A DNA stretch of 56,565 nucleotides from JBPCQA01 sp050998615 (GTDB lineage: Bacteria > Actinomycetota > Actinomycetes > Propionibacteriales > Nocardioidaceae), in the NCBI GenBank assembly GCA_050998615.1, contig JBPCQA010000010.1:1-56565 (forward strand). Direction: 5' to 3'. Within the stretch, counting starts at the first letter, position 1; the number at the start of each line of letters is the position of its first letter. The notes under the pieces are model-generated. The model ran no database searches, was not told where the DNA came from, and saw only the letters and a list, made by a program, of their open reading frames with translations. This document shows positions 42,044 to 50,685 of this stretch, piece by piece. The translations under genes were made by a program, and so were the position numbers.

Positions 42044-42405
42044 GCGTCCTACTCGTATTCCTGGGCGGATCCGTGGGGGCGGTGCTTCGCTATTTCACGG
42101 ATCGCTTCATCCAGGCCAGGCACGACATGGTGTTTCCGTTGGGGACGTTCTCGGTCAACATCATCGGCTCGCTGATTCTGGGTTTGCTCTACGGAATGGC
42201 GGCGCACGCGCCGTCGTGGTCGTTGCTGTTGATCGGCACCGGATTCTGCGGCGCGCTCACGACGTTCTCCACGTTCAGCTTCGAGACGGTGCGGCTCCTC
42301 GAAGAGGGCTCGGCTACCGAGGCGGTGCTGAACCTGGTGCTAAGCCTGATCGTCGGCATCGGGCTCGCCACGGCCGGCTTCGCGGGCGCGCACCTGCTGT
42401 TCTGA
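42040..42405 (+). CDS. crcB: CrcB fluoride channel subunit 2
   Basis: A 121-residue protein with four helices. GGSVGAVLRYFTDRF, GTFSVNIIGSLILG and GFCGALTTFSTFSFET are the CrcB/Fluc signatures, including the asparagine and the TTFS phenylalanines that line the pore. It has no long N-terminal tail, unlike the first copy. Starts at GTG within the DUF190 stop. Confidence 0.92.
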   Translation: MSVLLVFLGGSVGAVLRYFTDRFIQARHDMVFPLGTFSVNIIGSLILGLLYGMAAHAPSWSLLLIGTGFCGALTTFSTFSFETVRLLEEGSATEAVLNLVLSLIVGIGLATAGFAGAHLLF

Positions 42406-42458
42406 GAGCCGATGGTTCCGAGCCCCCGACGTGACGGTTGGGCGTTGCCCGCGCTGCG

Positions 42459-43715
42459 CTATTCAGCTGGTGCCTTGCCAGCCGAAACGACCATCGCCCG
42501 TGAGGCAATCACCGACGCGGCCATCCAGGCAGCGGCGTACACAAAAGCCACGGTCGGGGAGAACACCGCCCACAAGACTCCGGCGACCACGGTGGCACCG
42601 AGGTCTCCGAACGACTGCACAAGTCCGAGCACCCCGAAGCCGTTGCCGCGAAGCCGGTCCGGCAACATCAGGGCTACCGTCGTCGACTCGGCGGTCTCAC
42701 CGAATCCGATGCCTACCCCAGACAGCACGAACGCGACCGCGAGGAGCCACCAGGCGTGCTGGTTCCAGGCAAACAAGCCGTAGCCTGCCACGTACACCGC
42801 AGCGCCCGCGGCAAACACGAGCCGCGGACTGATCCGGTCCACCAGATGCCCTCCGGCGAGAGCAGCCACCGCGGCGGCTGCGTTATGGACGGCGTACAGG
42901 ATGATCGCCAAGCTGGTGGCGGCGGTCAGGCTTCGGCCGTCGGCGTGCAACAAGCCGGTGGCCCGCAGGATCAACAGCGTGGTGGCGAGGTTGCCCAGCT
43001 CGAACAGGGCGGCCGGAGTGAGCGCCCGCGGCAGCCCGGCGTGCCACAACTCCTTGAGATTGAACGACAACGTACGGCGACCGGCTGGCGTCGAGACGCT
43101 GCGGCGGGCCTCTCGGGCGGCTACCGTGATCGCGATTGCGGCAAGCAGGCCAGGGACAATCGCGAGCAAAATCGCGTGCCGAATGCCCACCACCCCAACC
43201 AGCACTGAAGCCGCCAGCGGCCCGACGATCGCGCCGGCGTTGTCACCGGCGCGCTCCACCCCGCTGGCCCGGCCGTAGGCGCCGGGCGGGGTGATGGAGA
43301 TCAGCAGGCTATCGCGGGCCGGGCTGCGGATGCCGCGCGACATCCACGCCAGCGCTCGCAGGATCGCCACCTGCCAGACGGCCACGGCCAGGCCGATGGC
43401 GGCGGTCGCGACCGCGGTCCCGACGTAACCGCTCGATGCGAGCTTGGCGCGGTGGGCGGGATCATTGGACAGTGGGCCGCCGGCCAGCTTGCTTACTCCC
43501 ACCAGCGCGTCGGAGATGCCTTCGATCGCCCCGAGTGCGGCCGGACCGGAGTGCAGCGTCGAGGTCAAGAAGGTCGGCAGCAGCGAAGTCGCGAGCTCAT
43601 GTCCCGAGTCGCTGAAGAACGACGCACCGCCGACGCCGAGGATGCCGCGATTGAGCCAACGGACCTTGGTTGGGGGAGAGGGATCGACCACGTCGAGGAG
43701 TCTCTCACGCCGCAC
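42459..43715 (-). CDS. MFS transporter
   Basis: A 418-residue major facilitator with about 11-12 helices, oriented toward the crcB operon. SFFSDSGHELATSLLPTFL is the first helix, AWMSRGIRSPARDSLLISI and GRASGVERAGDNAGAIVGP follow, a subgroup pattern also seen in uncharacterised actinobacterial permeases. Start is a GTG at 43715; an internal GTG nine codons later is also possible, and neither has a clear SD. Substrate unknown. Confidence 0.82.
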   Translation of the reverse strand: MRRERLLDVVDPSPPTKVRWLNRGILGVGGASFFSDSGHELATSLLPTFLTSTLHSGPAALGAIEGISDALVGVSKLAGGPLSNDPAHRAKLASSGYVGTAVATAAIGLAVAVWQVAILRALAWMSRGIRSPARDSLLISITPPGAYGRASGVERAGDNAGAIVGPLAASVLVGVVGIRHAILLAIVPGLLAAIAITVAAREARRSVSTPAGRRTLSFNLKELWHAGLPRALTPAALFELGNLATTLLILRATGLLHADGRSLTAATSLAIILYAVHNAAAAVAALAGGHLVDRISPRLVFAAGAAVYVAGYGLFAWNQHAWWLLAVAFVLSGVGIGFGETAESTTVALMLPDRLRGNGFGVLGLVQSFGDLGATVVAGVLWAVFSPTVAFVYAAAWMAASVIASRAMVVSAGKAPAE

Positions 43716-43774
43716 GCCGAGCCGTCAGGTTCTTCCCGCCGAGCGGAGTTGTAGGCAACCACCGTGACTGCGGC

Positions 43775-44725
43775 TCAGTCACTATTCGCACACCGAAAGC
43801 CGAGATTCGCCGAGAAGGAGTCCGGGCTGTTCGACGATCGCGCACCCACCCGGTAGCGATGGCAGTAGGAGTCGTGGCAGAGGTAGGAGCCGCCGCGCAT
43901 CACGCGGTGTTCGCCGCTTGCCGGCCCCTCGGGATTCGCTGGCGGCGACTCTTGGTAGTAACTCGGCGAGAACCAGTCCGCGCACCACTCCCACACATTG
44001 CCGGTAGTGTTCCACAGCCCGAAGCCGTTGGGGCCATAGCTCTTGACCGGCGCCGTGGTGAGATAGCCGTCGTCTAGGGTGTTCAGCTCCGGGAACTGCC
44101 CTTGCCAGATGTTGCAGCGCCACCGGCCCGCCGGGATCAGCTCCTCCCCCCAGGCGAATCGCTTCGACTCCAGACCCCCGCGAGCGGCGTACTCCCATTC
44201 CGCCTCGCTGGGCAGCCGTTTGCCAGCCCACGCGCAGTAGGTCACCGCGTCATACCACGAGACGTGCACCACCGGATGGTTTTGCCGATCGGCGATGCTT
44301 GAGTCGCCACCTTCGGGGCAACGCCAGCAGGCTCCGCGCACGTTTATCCACCACGGTACCCCCGACGCCGTACCCAGGATGTCGGACCTCGGCGCCGCGA
44401 CCGCGAGATGGAACACCGCCGAGGAACCGAACGCTTCGGCTTCAGTGACATGACCGGTGGCCTTGACAAAGGTGGCGAAGGCGGCATTGGTGACGACCGT
44501 CGCGTCGACCCAGAAGGGATCGAGACACACGTCGTGGACCGGCCGCTCGCCGTCCGCAGGATAGCCCTCGTCGAACGCGTCACCCATCAAAAAGCTGCCC
44601 CCGGGCAGCCGGAGCTGGCCGCGGGTGGAGCGTTCACGGGTCGGTGTGCTCGTACGTCGAGTGGCCGGTGCCGCGCCGGCGCGCTCGGGCGCACAGCACG
44701 GCAATCGGGCGGGTGCAGGGGACAT
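43775..44725 (-). CDS. formylglycine-generating enzyme (SUMF1 family)
   Basis: A 316-residue copper-dependent oxidase that converts a sulfatase active-site Cys in CxPxR to formylglycine. Diagnostic blocks are LPGGSFLMG, HPVVHVSWYDAVTYCAWAGKR and LPSEAEWEYAARGG, GNVWEWCADWF and RVMRGGSYLCHDSYCHRYRV. The last contains the active-site pair (C283 and C288) also found in Streptomyces FGE. The frame extends 14 codons upstream of the chosen ATG at 44725. No sulfatase with a CxPxR motif is visible in the window, so its substrate is elsewhere. Confidence 0.93.
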   Translation of the reverse strand: MSPAPARLPCCAPERAGAAPATRRTSTPTRERSTRGQLRLPGGSFLMGDAFDEGYPADGERPVHDVCLDPFWVDATVVTNAAFATFVKATGHVTEAEAFGSSAVFHLAVAAPRSDILGTASGVPWWINVRGACWRCPEGGDSSIADRQNHPVVHVSWYDAVTYCAWAGKRLPSEAEWEYAARGGLESKRFAWGEELIPAGRWRCNIWQGQFPELNTLDDGYLTTAPVKSYGPNGFGLWNTTGNVWEWCADWFSPSYYQESPPANPEGPASGEHRVMRGGSYLCHDSYCHRYRVGARSSNSPDSFSANLGFRCANSD

Positions 44726-44981
44726 GACGTCTTCATCGTAGACACGGCAAACTGTGGGTGGGTGCACAAGGCTGCGTCGTCGGCGGCCGGATCAGCGCGC
44801 CTCCGATGGTTTCAACACGAAAGACGAGATCATGACGGAGATCTCTCACCGCTTGAGGGAACTAAGGTCAATGGCGCTCACATCGATCACAAGAGAGTGG
44901 GCGCGCTACGGCAGGCTCTGATCTGGTCGATGCAGATCGAGATCCGAACCGAAGACTTAGGGATCACGAATGGAGACGTGA

Positions 44982-45338
44982 ATGTTCGAGCCGGATGATA
45001 TTCGGGATTGGCGCGGCCACGATGTCGTTGACCGAGAAGGATCGAAGATCGGATCCTTGGAGGCAGTTTATTTCGACACAGCCAGCGAGCAACCGGTGTT
45101 CGCGTCGGTGAAAATCGGTCTGCCGGGCCGGCATCGGCTAGTGTTCGCGCCACTTGACGGCGCCCGGGTGTCCCCTGACCACGTCCGGGTGATCGCGGAC
45201 AAGAAGCTGGTCAAGGATGCTCCGACGATCGACACCGACGGTGAGCTCACCGCCGATGCCGAGCCGGGATTGTTCGAACACTACGGGTTGCCCTACCAAC
45301 CGGGTGCGACAGGTGAGCGTCGGCTTGGCCGGCGCTGA
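44982..45338 (+). CDS. PRC-barrel domain protein
   Basis: A 118-residue protein beginning MFEPDDIRDWRGHDVVDREG, a PRC-barrel beta fold (WRGHDVVDREGSKIGSLEAVY) followed by a charged tail. PRC-barrel proteins are often stress- or envelope-associated; role unknown. GGAG precedes the ATG by six bases. It may be cotranscribed with the small membrane gene 20 bases downstream. Confidence 0.87.
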   Translation: MFEPDDIRDWRGHDVVDREGSKIGSLEAVYFDTASEQPVFASVKIGLPGRHRLVFAPLDGARVSPDHVRVIADKKLVKDAPTIDTDGELTADAEPGLFEHYGLPYQPGATGERRLGRR

Positions 45339-45358
45339 CCCAGATATCGGAGGAAGTC

Positions 45359-45529
45359 ATGTTGGCGTTTTTGTTGTTCTTGATCTTGGTGTGGGTGGTG
45401 CTCGGCATCATCGGGTTCGTGCTGAAGGGGCTGTTCTGGTTGTTCATCATCGCCTGCGTTCTGTTCGTGCTCACTGTCCTCGGCGGTGCCTTCGCCAGGG
45501 GCCGCATTGGCGCCGGGCGGACCCGCTGA
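45359..45529 (+). CDS. small hydrophobic membrane protein
   Basis: A 56-residue protein with two nearly continuous hydrophobic helices (FLLFLILVWVVLGIIGFVL and FWLFIIACVLFVLTVLGGAF) and a basic tail GRIGAGRTR. GGAGG lies five bases before the ATG. It follows the PRC-barrel gene by 20 bases. Such short actinobacterial hydrophobic proteins are of unknown function. A strong inverted repeat follows its stop. Confidence 0.7.
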   Translation: MLAFLLFLILVWVVLGIIGFVLKGLFWLFIIACVLFVLTVLGGAFARGRIGAGRTR

Positions 45530-45531
45530 CA

Positions 45532-45580
45532 GCTCTTAGGCTGTGCCGGTCCTCCGGGCTATCCCGGCGGCGCTAAGAGC
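45532..45580. terminator. bidirectional terminator between convergent genes
   Basis: GCTCTTAG (45532-45539) pairs with CTAAGAGC (45573-45580). The interior contains further complementary G/C-rich segments. It lies between the ends of the small membrane gene and the brkB gene, which converge, so a shared terminator is the simplest reading. Confidence 0.55.
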
Positions 45581-45602
45581 AGCGGGCTCAAACGGCGTCG
45601 GC

Positions 45603-46688
45603 TTACTCGTCCTGGGAGTTTCCGCGGCTTTCACGAAGTCGGCGCCCTTGTTGGATGTCCTTGTCCTGCTTGGCGTTGGCCTTGTCGATGTTGCGGCTGT
45701 CGCGCGGCGGCAATTGGATCGTCTGCTCGGCGGGTAGACCTGCCTGCAGTTCGCGGCCACGCTCGAGCTCGGCGTCGAGCTCGGCGCCAAACAGCAGCGC
45801 AAGGTTGGTGATCCACAACCACAGCAAGAAGACGACCACGCCGGCGAGAGACCCGTATGTCTTGTTGTAGCTGGAGAAGTTGCCGACGTAGAAGCCGAAG
45901 GCGACGGATGCGAGCACCCACGTGACGATGGCGATGAGTGCGCCGATGCTGATCCACTTGAACTTTGGTTGTTTCACGTTCGGGGTGGCGTAGTACAAGA
46001 TCGCCACGATCACGACAACGATCCCCAATATCACCGGCCATTTTGCGATGTTCCAGATCAGCACCGCGGTCGAACCGAGCCCGATCGCGTTCCCGACCGC
46101 AGTAGCCGCCGGCCCGGTGACGATCAACGCGAGGGCGACGGCGGCAGACAAGATCACCGCGATCAGCGTCACTAGGAGCATGACGGGCCGCAGCTTCCAG
46201 AACGGCCGTCCCTCCCCGATCTCGTAGACGCGGTTCATGGCGCGGCCGAACGAGCCGACGTAGCCCGACGCCGACCACAGCGCGGTGAGCAGGCCGATGA
46301 TCAGCGCGATGCCGGCTCCGGGCGTGTGGCTGAGTGAAATCAGCGTCGGGCGCAAGGTGTCAGCTGCCGACTTCGCCCCGATGTCGGACAAGATCCCCAG
46401 CAGCGTGGCGACCGTCTTTTGGCCCTGCCCGACGACCCCGAGCAGGGAAAGCAGCGCGATCAAGGCGGGGAAGAGTGCCAGCACCGAGTAGTACGTCAGG
46501 GCCGCCGCCAAGTCGGTGCACTGGTCTTTGGAAAACTCCCGGGCGGTCTTGCGCGCGACGTACAGCCACGATGGTTTGGTGATGTCGGCCGGGGACTCCG
46601 GCTTGGCTGAGTCTTCGGCACCGCCGGCGTCCTCGGAAGTTGGTGTTGTCGCCGCCCCGGAATCGGCGGCACTCTCATTCCTAGCCAC
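45603..46688 (-). CDS. YihY/BrkB family membrane protein
   Basis: A 361-residue inner membrane protein with about six helices. CTDLAAALTYYSVLALFPALIALLSLLG is the opening of the YihY/BrkB (formerly RNase BN) family; GSASGYVGSFGRAMNRVYE-type sequence follows. The first 40 residues are Ala/Ser/Glu-rich and unconserved. I use the GTG at 46688, preceded by G-rich sequence; an ATG at 46718 is a possible alternative. Function of the family is unresolved. Confidence 0.87.
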   Translation of the reverse strand: MARNESAADSGAATTPTSEDAGGAEDSAKPESPADITKPSWLYVARKTAREFSKDQCTDLAAALTYYSVLALFPALIALLSLLGVVGQGQKTVATLLGILSDIGAKSAADTLRPTLISLSHTPGAGIALIIGLLTALWSASGYVGSFGRAMNRVYEIGEGRPFWKLRPVMLLVTLIAVILSAAVALALIVTGPAATAVGNAIGLGSTAVLIWNIAKWPVILGIVVVIVAILYYATPNVKQPKFKWISIGALIAIVTWVLASVAFGFYVGNFSSYNKTYGSLAGVVVFLLWLWITNLALLFGAELDAELERGRELQAGLPAEQTIQLPPRDSRNIDKANAKQDKDIQQGRRLRESRGNSQDE

Positions 46689-46840
46689 CCGACCCACCCC
46701 CGGACGACATGCGCACATTCTTGGTCGCTTCGTTCATCTGGGCAACTCCCCTCGTCGTGATTCAACCGTTTCGCGTGGTCACAATCGCCGTGCGGCTCAC
46801 ACGGTGCGTCGTCTATACCCAGTCGGCCCGTCTCCGCACG

Positions 46841-46854
46841 CTAGACCTGTCTAG
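46841..46854. promoter_or_regulatory. CTAGAC-CT-GTCTAG palindrome
   Basis: A perfect 6-bp inverted repeat with a two-base centre, in the 186-base gap between brkB and the DUF4307 gene, 153 bp upstream of the brkB start. It may be an operator or part of a terminator for DUF4307. Evidence is the symmetry only. Confidence 0.3.
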
Positions 46855-46874
46855 AGGGAGCTGAGAGCCTGCGC

Positions 46875-47276
46875 TTAGCGACAGTCTCCGACGGTGGCCG
46901 TCGTGGCCTCCCGGCTGGTCCGAAGCGACGTGACGAGGCTTTGCCCGCTGGCGTCGGTGGGCAGTCGGATGACCTGTTCGCCGACGACCGAGTGGTCGAC
47001 TGCCTGGGCCGAGACGGTGCAACGCGCCGGTGCTGAGGCCGTGCTGAAGTCGACGGTCACCTTGACAAGGTGCGGCGAGACAACGTCGTACGAATGCACG
47101 TCCGCGGTCACCGGCGGGTGGCCGTTCGACCACGCAACCCATCCCAGCAGGCCGAGTAGGGCCAGCGAGATCAGCGCGATGACGAACACTCGAAGACGGC
47201 GGGACGTCTGTTTCGATTGCCCGTATCGATCTGCAAGCGACTGCTGGCTGGTTGTCGGGGTGGCAGGATCGGTCAC
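46875..47276 (-). CDS. DUF4307 membrane protein
   Basis: A 133-residue protein starting at GTG, with AAGGA seven bases upstream. It has one hydrophobic helix (VFVIALISLALLGLLGWVAW) followed by an extracytoplasmic beta-rich domain containing VKVTVDFSTASAPARCTVSA and ending DCR, typical of DUF4307. It is divergent from mca, an arrangement conserved across actinobacteria. The open frame continues far upstream, but that part is antisense to mca and not coding. Confidence 0.88.
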   Translation of the reverse strand: MTDPATPTTSQQSLADRYGQSKQTSRRLRVFVIALISLALLGLLGWVAWSNGHPPVTADVHSYDVVSPHLVKVTVDFSTASAPARCTVSAQAVDHSVVGEQVIRLPTDASGQSLVTSLRTSREATTATVGDCR

Positions 47277-47438
47277 CGGGTCGTCCTTGCCGTCATGGGT
47301 GGTCCTTGCTTGGTGCAGGTGGGTTGACCGTCGACGACAATGGCGGCGTACGACGGGCAGCTGACGGGTTGCGGGTGGGCATCCGTCACCATTGTCTCGT
47401 GAGCGTAGACGACAAGGAACAGGCAGTGAGGTTAGCCG

Positions 47439-48347
47439 GTGGCTGAGCGGCTCAGGCTTATGCACGTGCATGCCCATCCCGACGACGAGTCCAGCAAGGG
47501 CGCGGCAAGCACCGCCAAGTACGTCGCCGAGGGGGTGGATGTCCACGTCGTTACATGCACCGGCGGTGAGCGGGGCTCGATCCTCAACCCGAACATGGAT
47601 CGACCGGACGTGTTGGCAAACATCACCGAAATACGTCGGCAGGAGATGGAGCGGGCCCGCGAGATCCTCGGCGTGCGTCAAAACTGGCTCGGCTTCACCG
47701 ACAGCGGCTGGCCTGAGGGCGACCCACCTCCCCCGCCCCCCGGGGGCTCCTTCGCGACGCTCTCGGTGGAGGTGGCGGCCGAGCCGCTGGTGCGGCTGGT
47801 CCGGGCCTTCAAGCCGCATGTCATGACGACGTACGACGAGAACGGTGGCTACCCGCACCCCGATCACGTGATGTGCCACCGCATCTCCGTACGAGCCTTC
47901 GAGACAGCGGGTGACCCGGACGCGTACCCCGAAGCCGGCGAGCCGTGGCAACCGCTGAAGCTCTACTACCACCACACCTTCCACGGCGAGCGGATCATCG
48001 CGCTGCACGAAGCGATGCTCGCCCGCGGACTCGAGTCGCCGTACACCGAGCGTCTCGAACAATGGAAGCCCGACCCAGCGAACGAGTCGCGAGTCACCAC
48101 CAAGGTGCCGGCCGCGCAGTTCTTCCCCGTCCGCGACCAGGCGCTGTTGGCGCACGCGACGCAGATCGACCCGGAGGGACATTGGTTCGCGATTCCGCTG
48201 GAGGTGCACCAGCAGACCTGGCCCACCGAGGACTACGAGCTCGCCGAGTCCGTGGTGGCGGTCGAGCTACCCGAAGACGACCTGTTCGCCGGCATCCGCG
48301 ACCTGGCAGCGACGTATGACGGTCGGCGCGAGAGTATAGGACGATGA
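47439..48347 (+). CDS. mca: mycothiol S-conjugate amidase Mca
   Basis: A 302-residue zinc amidase that cleaves mycothiol S-conjugates, a detoxification step restricted to mycothiol-producing actinobacteria. The N-terminal MHVHAHPDDESSKGAAS gives the metal-binding HxxDD motif, and GYPHPDHVMCHR supplies the third ligand. CTGGERGSILNP and TTYDENGGYPHPDH are Mca/MshB hallmarks. GAGG is seven bases before the GTG. The end overlaps a small membrane gene by ATGA. Confidence 0.95.
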   Translation: MAERLRLMHVHAHPDDESSKGAASTAKYVAEGVDVHVVTCTGGERGSILNPNMDRPDVLANITEIRRQEMERAREILGVRQNWLGFTDSGWPEGDPPPPPPGGSFATLSVEVAAEPLVRLVRAFKPHVMTTYDENGGYPHPDHVMCHRISVRAFETAGDPDAYPEAGEPWQPLKLYYHHTFHGERIIALHEAMLARGLESPYTERLEQWKPDPANESRVTTKVPAAQFFPVRDQALLAHATQIDPEGHWFAIPLEVHQQTWPTEDYELAESVVAVELPEDDLFAGIRDLAATYDGRRESIGR

Positions 48348-48613
48348 GCCAGGGCTACCTGCTTGCGGTGTTGGACCCCAACAAGGTCAAGCCCGGCTGG
48401 ATCGCGCTGATCCTGGTGCTCATCTTGCTGCTGGTCACAGTGCTGTTGTGGCGCAGCATGAACACGCAGCTTCGCAAGATCAAGGTGCCTACCCGGCAAG
48501 AGCTGCATGAGCGCGACACCAAGTCAGCTCGACCAACCAAGCAGCGGCCCCCCGAACCCTCCACCGACGAATCCGTCGATCCGACAGCTGAGAGCCCCAA
48601 CGACAACACTTAG
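48344..48613 (+). CDS. small single-pass membrane protein downstream of mca
   Basis: An 89-residue protein with one membrane helix (WIALILVLILLLVTVLLWRS) and a long hydrophilic C-terminal part rich in Pro, Thr and Glu. The ATG overlaps the mca stop, so it is translationally coupled; a similar small protein follows mca in other actinobacteria. Function is unknown. Confidence 0.75.
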   Translation: MSQGYLLAVLDPNKVKPGWIALILVLILLLVTVLLWRSMNTQLRKIKVPTRQELHERDTKSARPTKQRPPEPSTDESVDPTAESPNDNT

Positions 48614-48626
48614 AGCGCGCGGGCTC

Positions 48627-49101
48627 TTAACGGGTGTAGGTGATTGTCCGAGCGCCGGGTGTGAACCCGATGCTGCGATAGAGGCTCGCGGCGACCGGGT
48701 ACGTCGCGTCACCGCGCGGGTAGACCACGGCAATGTCGGCGCCGGCATCGCGCAGCGCATGCAGCGCCGCGAGGCTGACCGCCCGGCCCAGACCGAGACC
48801 GCGAAACACGGGGTCGGTGCCCACCGGCTCGAGCTCCCCGACCTGGTTGTGCTCGTCGAGCCAGCCGAGGCAGAAGGCGACAAGCTGGCCATCGGGGCTC
48901 TCCACGACCCAGTCCAGGCCGTAGCGGTAGGGCCAGGTGGCCATCACGTTCGAATAGCTCTCGGTGGAGACCACCGACATGCATGTACCGACCCCAGGCC
49001 AGGTCGCCGATGTGCCAGCGGCTGCACGGTGACCAGATGCGTTGCGCCAACGATTGCATCGCTCGCAGGTCCTCCGGCCCGCTGAAGTCGTGCCTGCGCA
49101 T
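48627..49101 (-). pseudogene. GNAT acetyltransferase with frameshift
   Basis: Two minus-strand frames together form one GNAT protein. The first (from the ATG at 49101) reads MRRHDFSGPEDLRAMQSLAQ and WHIGDLAWGRYMH, the N-terminus. The second, open until 48627, contains LDWVVESPDGQLVAFCLGWL and VGTDPVFRGLGLGRAVSLAA, which includes the acetyl-CoA loop RGLGLGR. A single-base indel between about 48945 and 48985 separates them. It could be a true pseudogene or a sequencing error. Confidence 0.65.
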
Positions 49102-49189
49102 GGGCGGCTCCTCGTCTCAGGGGTGCCTGGTCATGCTGTCGGCCGCAGTGGTGTCGCGTGTGTGGAGCGAGGATTTCTCCTCGGTCAGC

Positions 49190-50335
49190 TCAACGGTGAC
49201 CGTTGAAAGCCGGCCACATCGGCACCACGCCGCCCCTCTTGTCACCGGCGTGTCCCAGGTGACCCAGGCGCCAGTTGTCTTCAATCGTGGTCAACAGTGA
49301 GTAGTGGTTGTAGGGAGTGTGGTCCACGAAATGGTGCGGGCCGCTGCCGGTCACGATGATCGCCGGGATCAGGCCGCCGCCGTACGTGCCGCCGGGCCAA
49401 TCCGGACTGATCCGCGGGTCGGCCGCTTGGACGTACGGCGAGTCGCAGCATCCCGCCGCGCTCTCCCAGCCGCCCGTCACTTCCCTGCCGGTGTAGTCGT
49501 TTTCGTCAGTCACGATGACGATCGCCGACCGGGCCGTCCAGGCCTTCGAGCTCATGATCGTGGTGACCGCGTGTTGCACGAACACGTCGGCCTTGTGTTT
49601 GAGGGCGGCGTCGTTCGGGTCGTCCTTGACGGTGCCGTAGGGGCATGGGGTTTCGGGATGGTGTGGCACTGCGACGTACACGCCACCATGCATGTCGTTG
49701 CACTGGTTGGGACTGATCCACACGAACTGGGGAGCGTTCTTGCTGTTGAGGTCGGCTCCCAGCTGTGAATAGTTTTTGACCTTGGCCATCCGAGCCGGGT
49801 TGTTCTTGATGTCGTCGAACAGCACGAACGCGTTGTGCTTCTTGGCGTAAAGCGGCACCTCGGTGCCGTCCGGCAGGGTCGGTGCGAAACGGGCCAGCTT
49901 GTCGGCCGGCAGCGTCTGCATGTAGGCCCCCCACCTGATGTGGTGCGCCTCGAGCTGATCGACCAGGTTGGGCCGGTCGAGGTTGACAACGTTTTGATCG
50001 TTGTCGTCTTGGATGCCGAAGTTGTCGCCGGCGATGCTGGCGATGTAGTTGGGCATGGACGGATGCGTGACGCCGTAGTAGTGATCGGCCATCGAGTAGT
50101 AATGCGACAGCCGGGTCAGATACGGCGCGTTCGGGTCGTTGATCACGCTCGACTTGGAATGGTTCTCGAGCATGATCACGAAGATGTGGTCCAGCGGCGG
50201 CCGGTACGTCGACTGGACGGTCTGGTTGGCGGCGGCCTGATTGGGTGGCGACGAGGCCAGGGCGGTGGTGCCTAGCGCGGTCGCTGCCAGGGCTGTCGCC
50301 CCGATGATTGAGCCCAACTTGATGCCAGAGCGCAT
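49190..50335 (-). CDS. secreted phosphoesterase (PF04185-like)
   Basis: A 381-residue exported protein with a Sec signal (GSIIGATALAATALGTTALA, cleavage about residue 27). The catalytic domain begins IFVIMLENHSKSS, with THPSMPNYIASIAG and VIVTDENDYTG, which resembles the phospholipase C/acid phosphatase phosphoesterase family. GAGGAG is five bases before the ATG. Substrate is not predictable; lack of a CxPxR motif rules out sulfatase. Confidence 0.88.
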   Translation of the reverse strand: MRSGIKLGSIIGATALAATALGTTALASSPPNQAAANQTVQSTYRPPLDHIFVIMLENHSKSSVINDPNAPYLTRLSHYYSMADHYYGVTHPSMPNYIASIAGDNFGIQDDNDQNVVNLDRPNLVDQLEAHHIRWGAYMQTLPADKLARFAPTLPDGTEVPLYAKKHNAFVLFDDIKNNPARMAKVKNYSQLGADLNSKNAPQFVWISPNQCNDMHGGVYVAVPHHPETPCPYGTVKDDPNDAALKHKADVFVQHAVTTIMSSKAWTARSAIVIVTDENDYTGREVTGGWESAAGCCDSPYVQAADPRISPDWPGGTYGGGLIPAIIVTGSGPHHFVDHTPYNHYSLLTTIEDNWRLGHLGHAGDKRGGVVPMWPAFNGHR

Positions 50336-50595
50336 GGATACTCCTCGGTTGGTGTCTTCTGGTCGATGGTCGCTGCACTCGGTGAACTTCGACCTTCATC
50401 TCCTGGAGGTTTGAGTGAACACCCGGAGCCGGTCGTGCGTAAAGATGCGATTCCGGCAAACTTCGACAATCGCCACCGGCACACATTGCCAGTCGGCCGC
50501 AACGTCGGGCCGCCACGAGCGCAGCCCATCAAGCCTTGCACCAGGGCCTACCGCCTCGCGAGCGCGGAGCTTTCGCCGCTGCATGAAGTCCGTGC
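50336..50595. other. intergenic region between phosphoesterase and ABC importer
   Basis: The two genes diverge across 350 bases. I see no supported coding region here; the LacI-type site at 50596 lies at its downstream side. No clear -10/-35 pair stands out. Confidence 0.4.
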
Positions 50596-50609
50596 TGCAA
50601 ACGCTTCCA
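50596..50609. promoter_or_regulatory. LacI/GalR-family operator
   Basis: TGCAAACGCTTCCA matches the LacI-family consensus TGNAANCGNTTNCA at every fixed position, with the central CG. It lies 77 bp before the ABC ATPase start. A LacI-type regulator responding to a sugar would fit; none is encoded in the window. Confidence 0.65.
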
Positions 50610-50685
50610 ATGGCTGCTAGCGTGGCAGCGGTCACTCGAAAGACCGACCATCGTCCCGTCAACTGCCCGAAGCGGGGATGACTGC

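Noticed and set aside
47277..48209. Long N-terminal extension of the DUF4307 gene
   Set aside because: It is antisense to mca, which has clear zinc-amidase motifs; the GTG at 47276 has its own SD.
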